Source: Medicago truncatula
Taxonomy: Eukaryota; Streptophyta; Magnoliopsida; Fabales; Fabaceae
DNA length: 64,000 nt
Assembly: GCF_003473485.1 (NCBI RefSeq)
Contig: NC_053045.1
Location: 57,640,494 to 57,704,493, forward strand
Reading direction: 5' to 3'
Shown here piece after piece: positions 31,232 through 44,700 of the stretch (position 1 is its first letter; the number at the start of each line of letters is the position of its first letter). The translations under genes were made by a program, and so were the position numbers. A model generated the notes under the pieces. It did not search any database, was not told the origin of the DNA, and was given only the letters and a program-made list of their open reading frames with translations.

Positions 31232-31686
31232 CAGCGTAATGCTGTAATCGCAACTGCAATTTAGAACTATATGTAATGAACATGGAAACTTAATTAAGAT
31301 GAAATCAAACGGTTTAATAATATGGACTTTTGGGAATTTACCAATGAAAATGAAAGTGTTAGCAAATTCATGATTCATGAATTCTTTTCCAAGAAACTCA
31401 GATAAAATGATAGATATATACGTCTTGTTGTGAACTTCGGTAGAAGAAGAGGTCAGGATGATGAATATACTCTGATGTGAACAAGTTCAACACTTTCAAT
31501 TCTAAATATACAAAGTCAAGGGATCTCAAGTTCAGCAAATCAACTAAAGCATGCTGATTACAAATGACAAAAGTACATGTAATTTAGATTAAGATGTAGT
31601 AATCAACAACAAACAAAACAAGTAATTAACTTCCTAGTTGTGGAATCATGACACATTAAGAAAACCTTGGCCCTTAAGACAAGAAA
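31232..31686. other. 3' flank of the NF-YB gene
   Basis: AT-rich, includes the likely 3' UTR of the minus-strand NF-YB gene nearest 31686. No other feature seen. Confidence 0.45.
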
Positions 31687-32076
31687 TTAATTTCCTCTAT
31701 CTTGAATATTATTAGTAGTAGTTGGTGTTCTATCTACCTCTAATTCTCTATATCTATGCAAATACCTTCTCATTGGTTCAGCATAATCATCAAAACCAAG
31801 TGTACCCAAAGCCCAACAGATATCATCACCATTCACTGTCTTTCTCCTTTCCTTCCTGCATTTCTCTGATGCTTCACTTGTCACAAAGCTTATAAACTCT
31901 GACACACACTCTTGCATTGTTTCCTTTGATTCCTTTGAGATTTTTGCATTCTGTGGTAATATCTGCTTCATTATCCTCCCAACATTTGCTATTGGTAACA
32001 ACCTATCTTGTTCCTTTATTATGCCTCCGTTTTCATCATTACTAAAGGAACTTCCTCCAACGTTGTTATCCATCAT
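31687..32076 (-). CDS. NF-YB: nuclear factor Y subunit B (NF-YB, NF-YB5-like; 129 aa)
   Basis: Histone-fold subunit of the trimeric CCAAT-binding factor NF-Y; it dimerises with NF-YC and recruits NF-YA, CONSTANS or other partners at promoters in the nucleus. The conserved B domain covers residues about 20-112: [78 protein letters not shown] lysine stands where LEC1-type proteins carry an aspartate (AKISK), so it is a non-LEC1 type, with closest resemblance to Arabidopsis NF-YB5 from memory. I chose the first ATG (32076, MMDNN); upstream codons are open but begin with TTG. Single exon, as usual for NF-YB. Short N- and C-terminal tails are variable. The frame is intact. Confidence 0.95.
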   Translation of the reverse strand: MMDNNVGGSSFSNDENGGIIKEQDRLLPIANVGRIMKQILPQNAKISKESKETMQECVSEFISFVTSEASEKCRKERRKTVNGDDICWALGTLGFDDYAEPMRRYLHRYRELEVDRTPTTTNNIQDRGN

Positions 32077-32927
32077 TTCCCTCTCTTGAATGTTTTGGAT
32101 TGAGAATGAAGAATCAATCAATTAAGGTTAGACAGAATCCTATTATATATATGCATAGATGTATGTATACATGTGTAACAAGTGCGCCTAGTCACACATA
32201 AATATATGGTATATTAAATTATAATGTTCTAACATGGTATGACACAAATGATATATATTTGAGTTTTTAGTTGTCTGATCGAGAGTTCAATCTGTCGTTG
32301 ATGTGTAGAAAAGAAATATGTTAGGAGATGTCAACATCTTAAATTTCAATTATCGATAAATTAATCTCCCTAATTACACGCAATACGCTTGGTATAAAAA
32401 ATATATACTAATAGTAGTATATTATAATGTTGTGACTGGTACATGTCTTGTTCAATGTGACATGTGAATGATGCTAATTAAGCCGGTCGGATATGGAAAT
32501 GTGGGGTCTGATTCTGCTGCAGCTAAATCAATTGGAATACACGCACAGTCACTAATTTTGTTGCAAATTTTAGACAAAGTCTAACCCAAGTAATTATTAT
32601 TAATTTTGATTTGTATTAATTTCAATGATAATGGATGCTGAGATGGCTTTTGAGGCAGTTGAAATGAGTATGGATAGATAGATCAATAAGAAATAGGATA
32701 TCCCTTGGAAAGGTCTAAAGATGCAAGTAATTAAAATTGATGGTACGTGTTGTTAAAGTTAAAATTATTATATCAACATCCACCTAAGTGAAACCACCAG
32801 TAAGATAACACCATCATGTTTAAAGAAATTAACGATGTGGAGTTTTGATGAGTGTGAGAGTTATATTATTGCACTCAATATCTATCTATCTCTATTAAAG
32901 GTGTATCTTATATATTTCTAAAAGATA

Positions 32928-32959
<32 letters not shown>

Positions 32960-35900
32960 CTTATTTTCACGGGATACTTTAGACGCAAAAATTATTTAAA
33001 TATCAAATTTAAAACATTAGAAATAAAAAACAAAACGAAAATGTGATTAAAATTTGATGATAATTTAATATACCATATATTTAATATAATTACATTGGGT
33101 CAAAAGATAATTTCCAAATGCTTCGGTTGTTTTGGACCACGGAGAGATTAATATAGGAGCATTCTTAGACGCAACTAATTTAAAATTTTCAACTACTTTA
33201 AAATTTGTCAAAAAAACTACTTTAAAAGAATAGTTCAACATTAAATGATTAGATATTTAATATTGGATATCATACACAACAAAATATTAAGTATTAGGTT
33301 CACCATTTTTTTTAAGGAAAAAATAAATAAAAAATGGTAAATTTCGATGCTTAATATTTTGTTCTTGTCTAAAGATATGTTAGGCCATAATTTAAACGTG
33401 GTCCTCCCCTACAAATTCAACAATTCAACGGTTAATTGAGTCACACTCGTTGATTTGATCCATTGAATTTAAGCAAATATAAGAATTATATAACTTAGAA
33501 AATAAGTTTATGTGAAAATTTGATTCTATAAAGAGAACGACAATTTAAAAAGGAAAGACCTAAAAATGTAACAAAGGAACTTGGTATATACAACAAGTAA
33601 TTGTGGAAGGAGTGAAAAGAAAGGATGGAGTAGATGAGAATGAGTGTGAATAAGAAAGACGAGTGGCAAAAGGAAAATGTAAAGTATTGTGATATGCTTG
33701 AAAATGTCAATGAAGATAAGTTTTCTATTAATCTTGTTATTTTGAATGTGAAGCTTCATTACATGCATGCAAAGTTATGTTACTTTACTACCCTTTTTCC
33801 TTGTAGTGGTCTAGATTAAAAATGTATATGACTTACATTGTGAATATACTAGGTTACTAGTGGAGGATTTGATTATGCTTAGTTAATTGACTAGAGCACA
33901 CTAATAGAGCCATTACGAATTGCAACTCTATTTGTTAACGATATGAGACAACAAATTCTAAAAGATCCAAGCCGCTGCCTCCAACCAAACACCAAAAGCA
34001 AAATGAAATCTTAAACCAACTCAAGAGTTCCCAATAAATTCATCAATAGAATCACGACATTACACTTCCTTATCCTTCAATCCAAGTGGCATAAAATAAC
34101 ACCTAAACAAGACCGGTCCAAAAGGCTAGACAGACAATTTGCTAGTTTTACATATATTTTAAAAAATAGTATCTTAAACTAAATCTATTTCATGTGTGGA
34201 TGTTTCCAAATTACCGCTTAATTAATATTTTAATTTAAAATGACACTAAAAGTTAATAAACTAATTAGAGATATTTTTATAAGAAATAAACAAAGTATTT
34301 TAGTAATTTAAAAATGAACTTCTATTAAGGAAGAATTCTTTAAACAATTATTATATTGATTAATAAAGGTAGTATTTATTTTATTTTATGAAAGGTCGTT
34401 GAAAAATACATTTGTGTCGTATGTTTAATGTGAATATGTCAGGTCGTCCTATAGGGATTCAGTCGGGTTTGTTTAAGGTTTAATCTGACTTAATATCACT
34501 TAGTTTGAACGTATTGATTTAAATTTTAAATATTATTTAAATTATTTTAATAATTACTTTTTTTTTATAAGCCATAAGAAATGACAGACATTATCCTATG
34601 CCCGCCTAACTCAGAAAATTTATTAAATAAAAAGGAAAAAGAAAATGTACAAGCAATGATTACTTAATTATTTTTAATTAATAATATTATATAACATTTC
34701 GTGAAAGCTCAAAGTTATTTATCCAATCTGATGAACACCCTACTCCTGCTTGATCAACACACACTTACAAACACAAAGATTAGTCGTTTAGGTTAGTTAA
34801 TTAGTAATACTATTTGATTATTATTATCATGGTAAAATTTCGGCCAGCATTAACCATGCCATAATTGTTATCTTCTCACTTTACCGCCATGCCTAAGATT
34901 AAGACAAATGGATCTTAGTGGAATCAACTTCCTAAAGTAAATATCATCCGAAAATGATATTATAATTGGAAGTAAACTTAGAACTTAGCAAACTTTTAAT
35001 TGATTCAACAAGTAGATACATAGTAAGATGGTATACACATGTGTGATCACTCCGAATAAGTGTGGTATCCACTCTCATTTTTATTTTTCTAATGCAATCA
35101 AAGAAAGAAAATGTAATAAAGAAATAAAACAAAAATGTAGGGTAGAGTGTGTTTGGCGTACGATAAATTGTATATGTGACATGTGGTTCACTTAAGACAC
35201 AACCACTTGCAAATTATTAATTAGTTGAATGTATAGATTGGTTGGTAAAAATGTCAATGTGCACTCTCAATTCAGTGGCTGTGAGTTAGCTCTTCTTATT
35301 CATCAAAAAAGCAATGCTAATATTGGAGCATTGCTTATATTGGAGTCAACTGATATAGTGCCTCTGCATGCATTCATTTAATCCACCAAGAGACAGAGCA
35401 AAGTAAAAAATACATAAACAAAATCTAGACACAGATCCCCCTCTTTTACGGTTATCTTAAATAAAAAATAATTGGATACATATACATATGAAAAAGAAAC
35501 AGAAATAATTTAGTCATACAACTTAATCTTTTTCTCTTTAATTTTTTATTTGTGTGTCAAAACACTTATAATTTGAAGTTCTGACAGAGTAAGTATTTTT
35601 TGTTTTGAGAACACATTTTACTGTTATAATAAGATCATATCCCTAAATTCAGGACGGTCATGAAAATTCAATATTTGGCCTTCCACATCATTCATTTAAG
35701 AGAGACAATCTTTAAATGTGCTCTATATTCTTAAATAATCTCTATGGTTAAGCACGAAAGAGGATAACTCAAAGATAAGAAGAATAAAAAAGATGATAAC
35801 ATAGCATTGCCTATTTGGTATTGTTACTCACAAGAACCAGCAGAATGGACCTATAAAGAATAAAAAATTGCAAAACATGAAACCACCAAGGCTGAAGACT

Positions 35901-36820
35901 TCAATCAAATGCTTCAAAGCTTATAGTCTTAAACGAATATGCGTTGATTTAATTATATATACATGCTGCGAGGATGAGTAACTCACTTAGTTGAACTAAT
36001 GAATTAAGATAGTTAGGTCAAGAGTTCATATCCAAGCAAGTTAAAAAATATTAATATCCTTAAGAAAAAAATTAACATACTAACATTTATCATTTGATAG
36101 ATCAGTATAAAATTTTGTACACATAAATCAATCACATCTCACAATGTATATATTCTAAAGATATTTTAGAAATCAGCATAATAACAAAGTGACAATTTTG
36201 TTGTGGATTAATCGGATAATGTGTATAAAAAATTATAGTACATGTAAATTAATTTAAGTACAGAGTCGGCAAAAGACAAAATAAATTGATCGATATTATT
36301 GGTCAATGGTCAACTGCACCTGGTCAAAGGTGACATGAATGAATATTCTGGGCACCTAGTTAGTAATACTGATGGCATCTATCATAGTTTCAAGACAGAT
36401 TTTGTTGTTAGCTTTGTCTGCTGGAATCTTGTTAGGGGCGACTTCAATTTGTGCCCGGCATATGATTTTATGTCTCTAAGCTAAACATTGTAACACAGTT
36501 GACCCATACTGTAATAACAAAGTATCTATGAATCACCAATACAAACAACACAGATACGCTGATATTATTAATAATTTGAAGAAAAAAAATTATAGTTGAA
36601 TTTAATTACATATATGAGTGTCATGTTAGTGTCAGACACTGGACACACGTTCGATTAGAAACGTTATTACCAAACAAAGTACTGAAATACCACAATGTCT
36701 GATGAGTTGTTGTTTGGTTCTTTTTTTAATTAAATTTAAGATAATATGAAGTTATTATTTCATGAGAAATTCCTAGCAGGCAATAAAAATTATGACTATT
36801 TTGTAAAATGATAGCCATAA
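32077..36820. other. AT-rich intergenic region, no gene recognised
   Basis: 32077-32150 includes the NF-YB promoter with TATA-like repeats (32145-32155). The rest has only short ORFs of biased composition (33495-33819, 34944-35132, 36299-36484) that I do not accept as genes. A TCTATC/TATATA-rich tract lies near 32880-32960. Confidence 0.5.
32932..32960. repeat. (AT)n microsatellite
   Basis: About 29 bp of uninterrupted AT dinucleotide. Confidence 0.9.
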
Positions 36821-37066
36821 TCAGCCACCATCATGAAAATCACAAAGCTTTTGCCAAAAAAACATAGATTGGAATGATTTTAAATCATCACCCTCACTGC
36901 TAACACAGGATGAGAATATTTTGGGAACTCCATCTGCAGTTCTATCCATATTTTTACTGTCATTGTGCAGCTTTTGAGTTGCGGCACCATCCTTCTGGTT
37001 ATTCTTAACAGCAGATCGATGTCGTTGATGGGACCAAACGCACCCAAAATTACCTCCTCCTAAATA
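36821..37066 (-). other. possible terminal exon, unrecognised
   Basis: A minus-strand frame of 81 codons and a stop, starting straight after CTCCAG (a 3' splice site). It contains YLGGGNFGCVWSHQRHRS, then KIFSSCVSSEGDDLKSFQ. Composition is protein-like and unlike the surrounding AT-rich DNA. A second exon-like frame lies upstream at about 37455-37334 (STFNFNSSNVDKEALI, LPSFTDEYTATRMHKIY). The phases of the two do not join cleanly with the splice sites I can see, so this may be a gene fragment or pseudogene. Family not recognised. Confidence 0.35.
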
Positions 37067-37214
37067 CTGGAGTTGTACATATGATATAGATATTAGAAAG
37101 TTGGAAAACTTTTTATTTCACCAAAGGCATATCACAGTTTGTCAACTCTGCACGAAGATCTCCTATGGCGTCATTATTATTTGAAAAGTGAAAGAAACAT
37201 TTGATTACTAAGTC

Positions 37215-37217
<3 letters not shown>

Positions 37218-37259
<42 letters not shown>
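37218..37259. repeat. (TA)n microsatellite
   Basis: 42 bp of TA dinucleotide followed by TGTATGTATGTATG. Likely polymorphic. Confidence 0.95.
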
Positions 37260-37271
<12 letters not shown>

Positions 37272-37479
37272 GTACTAGACATGATGAATTTTGACAAGAA
37301 CAGAATAATAGAGTGGAAAAGGAAGGAACGAACCGGTATATATTTTGTGCATGCGAGTAGCAGTGTATTCGTCGGTAAAGGAGGGTAGAGTAATGTTGTT
37401 TGAAATAAGAGCCTCTTTGTCGACATTTGAAGAATTAAAATTGAAGGTGCTACCTTGGAAAAGCTAAACCCAGAAGGCA

Positions 37480-38059
37480 CGGGACAGCTGTCAAGGTGCC
37501 ACCATACTGATACCTCGGGAGGGGAGAAGAAGAAGATGATGAGAACCCACGCACTTTAAACCTAGTAAAAACCTTGCGAGAAAACATTGTCGAGGAGGAG
37601 AAAGGAAATGAGCAATATGGAACGAATATCTAGCTGTGAGTCTTGTTCGGATTCGGCGGCCATGGCAAGGGGGAGATGATGAAATTGCAATGAGGACCAC
37701 ATGCCACACTATGACTGGCTATTTCATGTACAATAGTTAAAATTATAAATCACCAATTTCTCCTCATGCCTGCGACGGCGATGGCGTCGGCGCTACCTCT
37801 TCATGCAGCGGCCAGCCAGAAGTGCTCACGCGGTGATGGCGTCACACTGCCTTCTCTTGTCACTGTTTTTTACTCAATTCTCTCTGCTAACTGGTAATTT
37901 CACCTTCTTCTTCTTCTTCGGTTGCACATTAACTGTTTGATTCAATGAATGAACACGTTCTTCTTGCTTTTCAAGGTTTATCTATGTACTTTGTTTTGAC
38001 CTTTTTCACAATTTGCTGCTATGAATATGGTTCACAAATTACGGTTCTTCACCATGAAT
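37480..38059. other. locally GC-rich stretch upstream of the SNAP43 pseudogene
   Basis: 37766-37900 is noticeably GC-rich, with a 43-codon plus-strand frame (MPATAMASALPLHAAAS...). The minus strand carries a 72-codon frame at 37491-37709. Neither matches a family I know. This could be an old promoter or 5' UTR or captured DNA. Confidence 0.35.
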
Positions 38060-39155
38060 ATGGATAATTTCAAACAAGGACATTGATAACCTTATAGCTC
38101 AATTCACTCAGGTATTCTTCATTGTTTTTAGTTTAAAACCAATATAGCTTTAGAATTGTTTCATGTTAAATTTATCATCGGAAGGACTATGAAATTCATC
38201 ACTTGATTGTTCCCTCTCAAATTCCGAGGCTGTAGTAAAATAGCTACTTGTTAGTAAATTACTGTTTTTAGAAAGCCACTACTTTTGTTACCATGGATTT
38301 ATAAAGTTGTCACAAAAAGTACAGGATCGAGAGGTAATACCTCATCCTTCTGTACTATCTTTATCTGAAAGAAGATTAGGGCTTGTGAGTGAAGTCTTGA
38401 AAGTTTGAAAGGAGACTGTTTGGTTGTTTTGGTGAAGCTATTTTAAAAACTGGTTAAACGGAAACACAGCTTGTTTCAGTAACTTGATTAACTTTTTTTT
38501 TCTTTTTTTCTTTTTCTTTTTCTTTTAGCTGTACCAGTTTGGTTTGGTTTGATTCAAAACCATTTTTCAACCAGTCCTACTTGTTTCCTATTATTCAATT
38601 ATTAACAATCAATTTTTATTGTTCAATTTTGGTTAATGACTGAGTATGGATGAGTCAAAAACTTTGGCTGATATGAAAAGAGTATGGATTTCTAAGAAGT
38701 TTTCAACATTTATGAAGCTTCTCCTTCTAAAAACTTGGCCTTCTTTATGCAATCTCTGTATGCTCATTGTATAGGTAAATGTTTACCTAGGATATGCACT
38801 TCTGATTTTAGCTATTTTTATATCTATAAATAGTAAATGCAAACTTGAGTTCTGAATATTTTCTGGGTAATTTAGATGTTGAATTGCTTTATTTTATGCT
38901 GAAAAGCACAAACAAATTAAAAATCACAATGTATTAGTTAATATTCAGCTGTATTCGATAATTATGTCATATTGCAAAGGTTTTACTTTTAGCCTTTACC
39001 TTTTATTTCAATATAGAAACTCCTTTATATTCCTATGCAGGTTACATGGTCAGCAATGGTTCTTTATCACACAGACTGGGTGGCCTGTATTGCATGTACT
39101 GTCTTTACGAGACTCAACCATTCAAACCTCCTTTTAAGGTCTATATATCCCTTGG
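38060..39155 (+). pseudogene. SNAPc subunit SNAP43-like pseudogene (first three exons)
   Basis: Exon 1 (38060-38111) encodes MDNFKQ, then after a one-base insertion DIDNLIAQFTQ. Exon 2 (38655-38774) encodes SKTLADMKRVWISKKFS, then after a one-base deletion YEASPSKNLAFFMQSLYAH. Exon 3 (39041-39155) encodes GYMVSNGSLSHRLGG, LYCMYCLYETQPFKPPF and KVYISLG. This matches the N-terminus of plant SNAP43-like proteins, a subunit of the complex that binds the USE/PSE of snRNA genes. Two frameshifts, and the rest of the gene is missing, so it is a truncated pseudogene. Splice sites are still GT-AG, which indicates a DNA-level duplicate rather than a retrocopy. Confidence 0.75.
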
Positions 39156-40380
39156 TATGGCAATTTTTTAGTTGAATCATAAGTGTCATACAATTATTCT
39201 TGTTGGAAGGAATGAATTATTTGATTTGCTCATAACATAAGCTGTATAAGGCTACACATGTATGTTTCTATTTTTTGTTTGTGGTTTCATAGGTTCATTA
39301 ATTTTATCCCTATTTGAATCAACATGTTTTGTAAAATGAAAATATGCCGGCATTCGTGTATTTAATATATTTTTAGTTAGTGTTGGAAATTCCGTCTTTA
39401 TTGTGGTCCCCCTAGTCGCCTTAATTGCGGCCTTTGGTTAGCCTTCATTGCAGCCTCCAACACCTTGATTGTGTTGGCTTTGAGGGATGGATTTTGTTCC
39501 ACATCGGATAGATAAGATTCTTGAGAAGAGTTTATAAAGAGGAGACACTCCTCACATGCATTTGGTTGATAAATACCGGTTTTTTTATATGATAGGCACT
39601 CTGACATGTGACAAAAAATATTTATCTTACTAATTTCTTATTATGTTATTCCGTGTCCCTAATGAGTCAAGCTTCATTGTCTTAGCCGAGTGGTCTATAC
39701 AGCCATGCATATGTCCATTTTTAACTAGGGTAAAATTTCATTTGTTTGATAATTAGTTAAGCAGAAATTAATATTATTTAATTTAATATGAAAACTTTGA
39801 ATGTGTCATAACACAAGACAAAGTTTATATTAATCCTCCTTTTTGAAAAGCATTTGAGATTGATCACTATTGAAAGATATGAATGTTCCTCCCTCCCTTG
39901 CAGCCTTAAGTACTAAGATATAAATGATAAAATTCAGTAAAATGTTAAAAAGGAAACTAGCAGCTTTAGTATTCAATCCACGACCATGAACCTAAATCTC
40001 ATAACCAGGAGAAAGGAAGTAATCATTCCATGAAAAAATATATGGGGAAAAGGAAAATTGAAAGAACGGCACTAGGTGAAAGGAAATGATTAGCCACCAG
40101 GAAGATTTTTCAAAAGAAGATTTTACTATATTATCTTCGTTTGCAATGTGTATTAAATTTAATTTTTTAAATTTTAAGATAAGTTAGTAGTATTAATTAG
40201 GAGTATGTTTAGGAAAAAAATAATAAACGTATCTATTAATTTGAAAATTAAAAAGTCAAATGAGTGCTTAGATATAGGAACGGATGGAGTATAATTTTCT
40301 AATAAAAGTATTCATTAAGAACTCCAATGATAATACATTAATAGGACTCAAGTGAAAAATATTTAAATATGTTTGACTAG
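39156..40380. other. intergenic DNA with a possible LTR fragment
   Basis: 39384-39600 starts TGTTGGAAATTCC and contains TTCCACATCGG followed by TTTATAAAG, which looks like the promoter part of a small LTR, but no CA end or target duplication was found. The minus-strand ORF 39398-39607 lies in it and is not supported. The rest is AT-rich without features. Confidence 0.4.
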
Positions 40381-41726
40381 GGGTCTGTTTGGTAAGACCA
40401 GAAAATGAGCTTATAGCTTATAAGCTCATAGGACTAAAAAAGCCCTGTTTGGTAACTGTTTTTCATCAAAAGCTTATAGCTTTTTTACTAGCTTATAAGC
40501 TTATTTTTCAGACACTATTTCAAGTACAGTAGAAACTCTTTAAATTAATACTCGGTAAATTAATAAACTCTCTAAAATAATAAATTTGTCCGGTCCTGAT
40601 TTGGGTCAGTGTAAAAAATTGAATAATTCGATAAAATAATAAGATAATAATTTTTTGGGAGATCCCTTTATAATTTTCGGTCCCAAGAAAATCATAAATT
40701 AATAATTCATAGAAACTGAAAAAAAATATATTACACTTTGTTGAAATATGATCCAATAGTTGTTTGTTTTCCTTTAAAGTTCAAGTCTGTTTGGAGCTCA
40801 TCTCTAACTTTTCTTATTGCATCCAATAGCTGAGGTGTTGTATTTTTGTATTGTATCATAAAGTTGTGAAGAGTGTTCGACGCCATAAGTGCTTCCTTTC
40901 GCGTAACAGGCTCCAAAGACACCGTATCATCTTCGTCGTCATCCTCTGCATTGTTCTCAATGATAGTACGCACAATATCTTCTAAACTCTAAACCTCCGA
41001 ACATGCTTCATTTTCACCTGGGTAGTTCATTAAATTTTCGATATCCATCTTATTACGATAGCCACATTGATTGATCATAGTCTGGAGGTCTTGAGTTTCT
41101 TCATCAAAAGTGGATTCATCCAAATTTCCTACATCGTCACTAGCTGAACGAATTTTACAGTGTCGGAAGCAATTCGCTATTGTTTCTTTTCGAACATCTA
41201 TCGTCCAAGCTGGGATTGCCAAATTGATAGCATCAAGGACATTTATCTTCCCTGGATCAGATTGTCCCACCTCATAACCTTCCAATATTTTGCGGTAAAA
41301 CCTTCTAAGGTAATGCATCTTGAAAGCTCTTATTATCCCAGCATCGCAAGGTTGAATCTTTGATGTCATGTTGGGTGGCAAGAAGAACAACTCAACGTTT
41401 CTTAGCCCTTCAATATTTCTTGGATGTGCTGGACAATTATCCACCACAAGTAGAACTCTTCTACCATGCATCATTTGGTCAAATGAACGAACATATTCAT
41501 CAAAAAGCACACTAGTCATCCATGCTTTTTTGTTAGCTCGATACTGACAATCCAAGCTATTCATGTTGACATTATTGAAGCAACGAGGCTTTGCATATTT
41601 CCCAATAATCCATAGAGGGATTTTTTCAGAGCCATCTTCATTGCAACAAATAACTACCGTCAGCCTTTCTTTATCTTGTTTTCTTCCTTCAAGTTGTTTT
41701 GTTGCTAGTGAATGATCAGCTTGTAG

Positions 41727-44700
41727 TGTAACGCCCTCCTTGAATTATTTGATTATTTAATTATTTTTATTGAGTTAGGATATATTTATATAATTTATGT
41801 GATTTTAAATAATATTGGTTGATTATGTGGTGTATATTATTTTATTATATAGTTTATTTTAATATTAATTAGAATAATTTGAGAATTAATATTATTTTGG
41901 AGATTGGGGAGTTAATTAGGAATTAATAGAATTAAGGGGAGTTTAATGAAATAAAGGAGGAGTTATATTTTGGGAGTTAGGAAAAGAAAATGTTAGAAGC
42001 AGTTTTACGTGAAACAAGTTTTGGGAGAGAAAACCAAGCCAAGGGGAGAACAAGAGCAAGAGGGGATCGATTTTGCTGTAGCTTTGTTTGTGCAATTGAA
42101 CTCAGGTAAGGGTGAGACTATCTCTCAATGATAATGGTTATATAATTCTGATCTTGGTTTAGCATAGTTCTAGTTGAAATTGGGAATTGGGGGTTAGGTT
42201 TTTGGAGTACGATCTTGGATTGAAAAGTGTAGAAACCATGGCAATTGTGTTAAGAATCGATGTTCAGATTGTAGAATAAACATAGGTTGAGTTTCCTATC
42301 AAATTTGGGGTTTGGGTGGATGAAAAATTGGGTTTTTGGCTGAAAACTGGTCTGTTCCCGTAGAGTTGTTCGTCGCAACTCGCCACAGCGAGTAAACTTA
42401 CTCGCCTCGCGAGCTTCACTTTGACATCATCCTCTATTTCGCGTTCTTGCGTCTTTTTCACACGTTTCTGTTTTGAATTGGCCTTTGGTGTAAACATGAA
42501 AGTTGTAGATAATTTTGTTAGCTTTCCAATGACTCTGGTTTGGCGTGAAAATGATTTTTGGTTTATGAGATATGATGAAAATACTCCAAGGAGGTCTTAA
42601 TGAATTTTTATGAATTTCAGCACAAATTTGTCAGAATTTGAAATGAAAACTGGTATTGATTGGTACAGAATTGGTCTTAGGTGTAAACACGAAATTTGTA
42701 GGTATGGATGTTAGCTTTCTAATGCCGTTGGTTTGACTTCAAAAGGATTTATAGAACTTGAGTTATGGTCAAATTACTGCACGTAGGTCATAGTGAAGAA
42801 TTATTTATGATTGATGAATTAATATATGTATGTATATATTTGTGAATACGATATTGTCAATGATTGATGAAGTGTTATATGTATCTATGATGTTTTAAGA
42901 TGTTGATTATCATTTGATGTTGTTATATCTTGAGATTGTTTGTGTGCTGCCATGTTACTGGTTATTATTGATTAAGATGCATCTGTTGGTTAATGTGGTG
43001 GAAAATGTTGGTTAATATGTTGGTTAATGTTTAATTAAAGTGGGTTAACGTTTGATTAAAGTTGGTTAATATTTAGGTGACGTTGGCTAATGTTGGTTGG
43101 TGTTGGTTAATGTGAAATATATATATTATGTGGAAAATGTATATTCTTGTTTATATCATTCGAGTTGTTATTATTAACGTTGCTATGTTGCAAGTTGTTT
43201 ATGTTGCTGTCTCTGTTGTTGTTGATTATTAATATTATTAAGTTGACCAATTTGTGGAGTAAGTCATATTTATTTATGCACAGTTGCTGTTGCCGTTGCT
43301 GATTGTTGTTGTATGAATGGTGATGATTGATGTTGTTGTTTTGGGCATAGTTATATTTAATTGTGCATTATTCTGGATTGTTGAATTGCTGGTTGTTGTT
43401 GTTGCTGATGGCTGTGATGTATGATTTATTTATTGAACCATACATGTTGTATAAATTGGAGTCATATGGAGAATGTATGCATGGTCTAGTTGTATGTAGA
43501 TATACACGAGTTGGTCCATTGCATATGCATAAACAGCGGAGAGGACTCATGTCCTGGAGCACTAGTTGTTCACAGCGGTGAGGGCTTCGGTCCTGATGAA
43601 TGCTTTAACCATTTAAAAGCGGTGAGGGCTCCGGCCCTGATATGGTACCACATGCATTGTAGAGGAGTCTTAGTAGAGTTGTGGAGTATGTATGCATGGT
43701 CAAGTTGTATGTAGATATACACAAGTAGGTCCATTGCATATGCATAAACAGCGGAGAGAACTCATGTCCTGGAGCACTAGTTGTTCACAGCGGTGAGGGC
43801 TTCGGTCCTGATGAATGTTTTAACCATTCAAAAGCGGTGAGGGCTTCGGTCCTGTTTGGTACCACATGCATAATTGCATATTTTGAGGAGTCTTAGTGGT
43901 GTTGTCATGTCATGCATGAGTTTTAGTTGTTGGTTGTAGTTGCCACATTGATGATGATGATGTTGTTGATAAATATATACATATATTGGATAATTGTAGT
44001 TATCGTCGTTGTTGGTTGAATTAGTAAGTGTTACTAAAGGTAAAGAAGTAAGAACATTATTGTTAAATATATGTAATTGTTTATATTGTTATGATGTGAT
44101 GATTATGTTGTGTCGTTTATATTATTATGAGAAGATGTTTATGATAATGATTACGAAGTTATGATGATTGTTTATAGTGTTGAATATGAGGTTGTTATGA
44201 TGTTACATGATGATGATTATGAATGTTGTGATGATGATTATGTGATGTTATCTATGAGTTGTTAAATGTACTTGATGATGGTTATGTTAAGTTGATAAGT
44301 TGTCTTTTATTCATGAATTGCTAATGGAATGTTTGATGAATAATTATTATTATGGAATGATGATGTTACGTATAGTTGCTAAGTTGTCATCTATTCATGA
44401 GTTGTTAATAAGGTGCTTGGTGGAGAATGTTAATACAAATTAATGATGTTGTTATGTTGTATATGAGCTATGAATATGATGTTGTTACGTGGTTTATGTC
44501 ATTGATTATGAAGTTGTCATGTTGTATACGAATTATAAGTATGACATTATATGATTATGAAGTTAAATGATGTTGTTTATGATATCGAGTTATGACTGTT
44601 GATATGATGAGTACGTGATATGGTTTAGGAGTCGTTAAAAGAATTAATATTACTAATTGATGGAGTTTAAGTTGTTAGATGCATTTGATGAATTATATAT

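Noticed and set aside
39499-39540. Second snRNA promoter: TTCCACATCGG followed by TTTATAAAG
   Set aside because: The USE match is imperfect and no snRNA sequence follows at the expected start. It looks more like LTR-type promoter sequence.
39675-39715. tRNA-like A box (TTAGCCGAGTGGTCT)
   Set aside because: No B box or acceptor stem pairing is found downstream.
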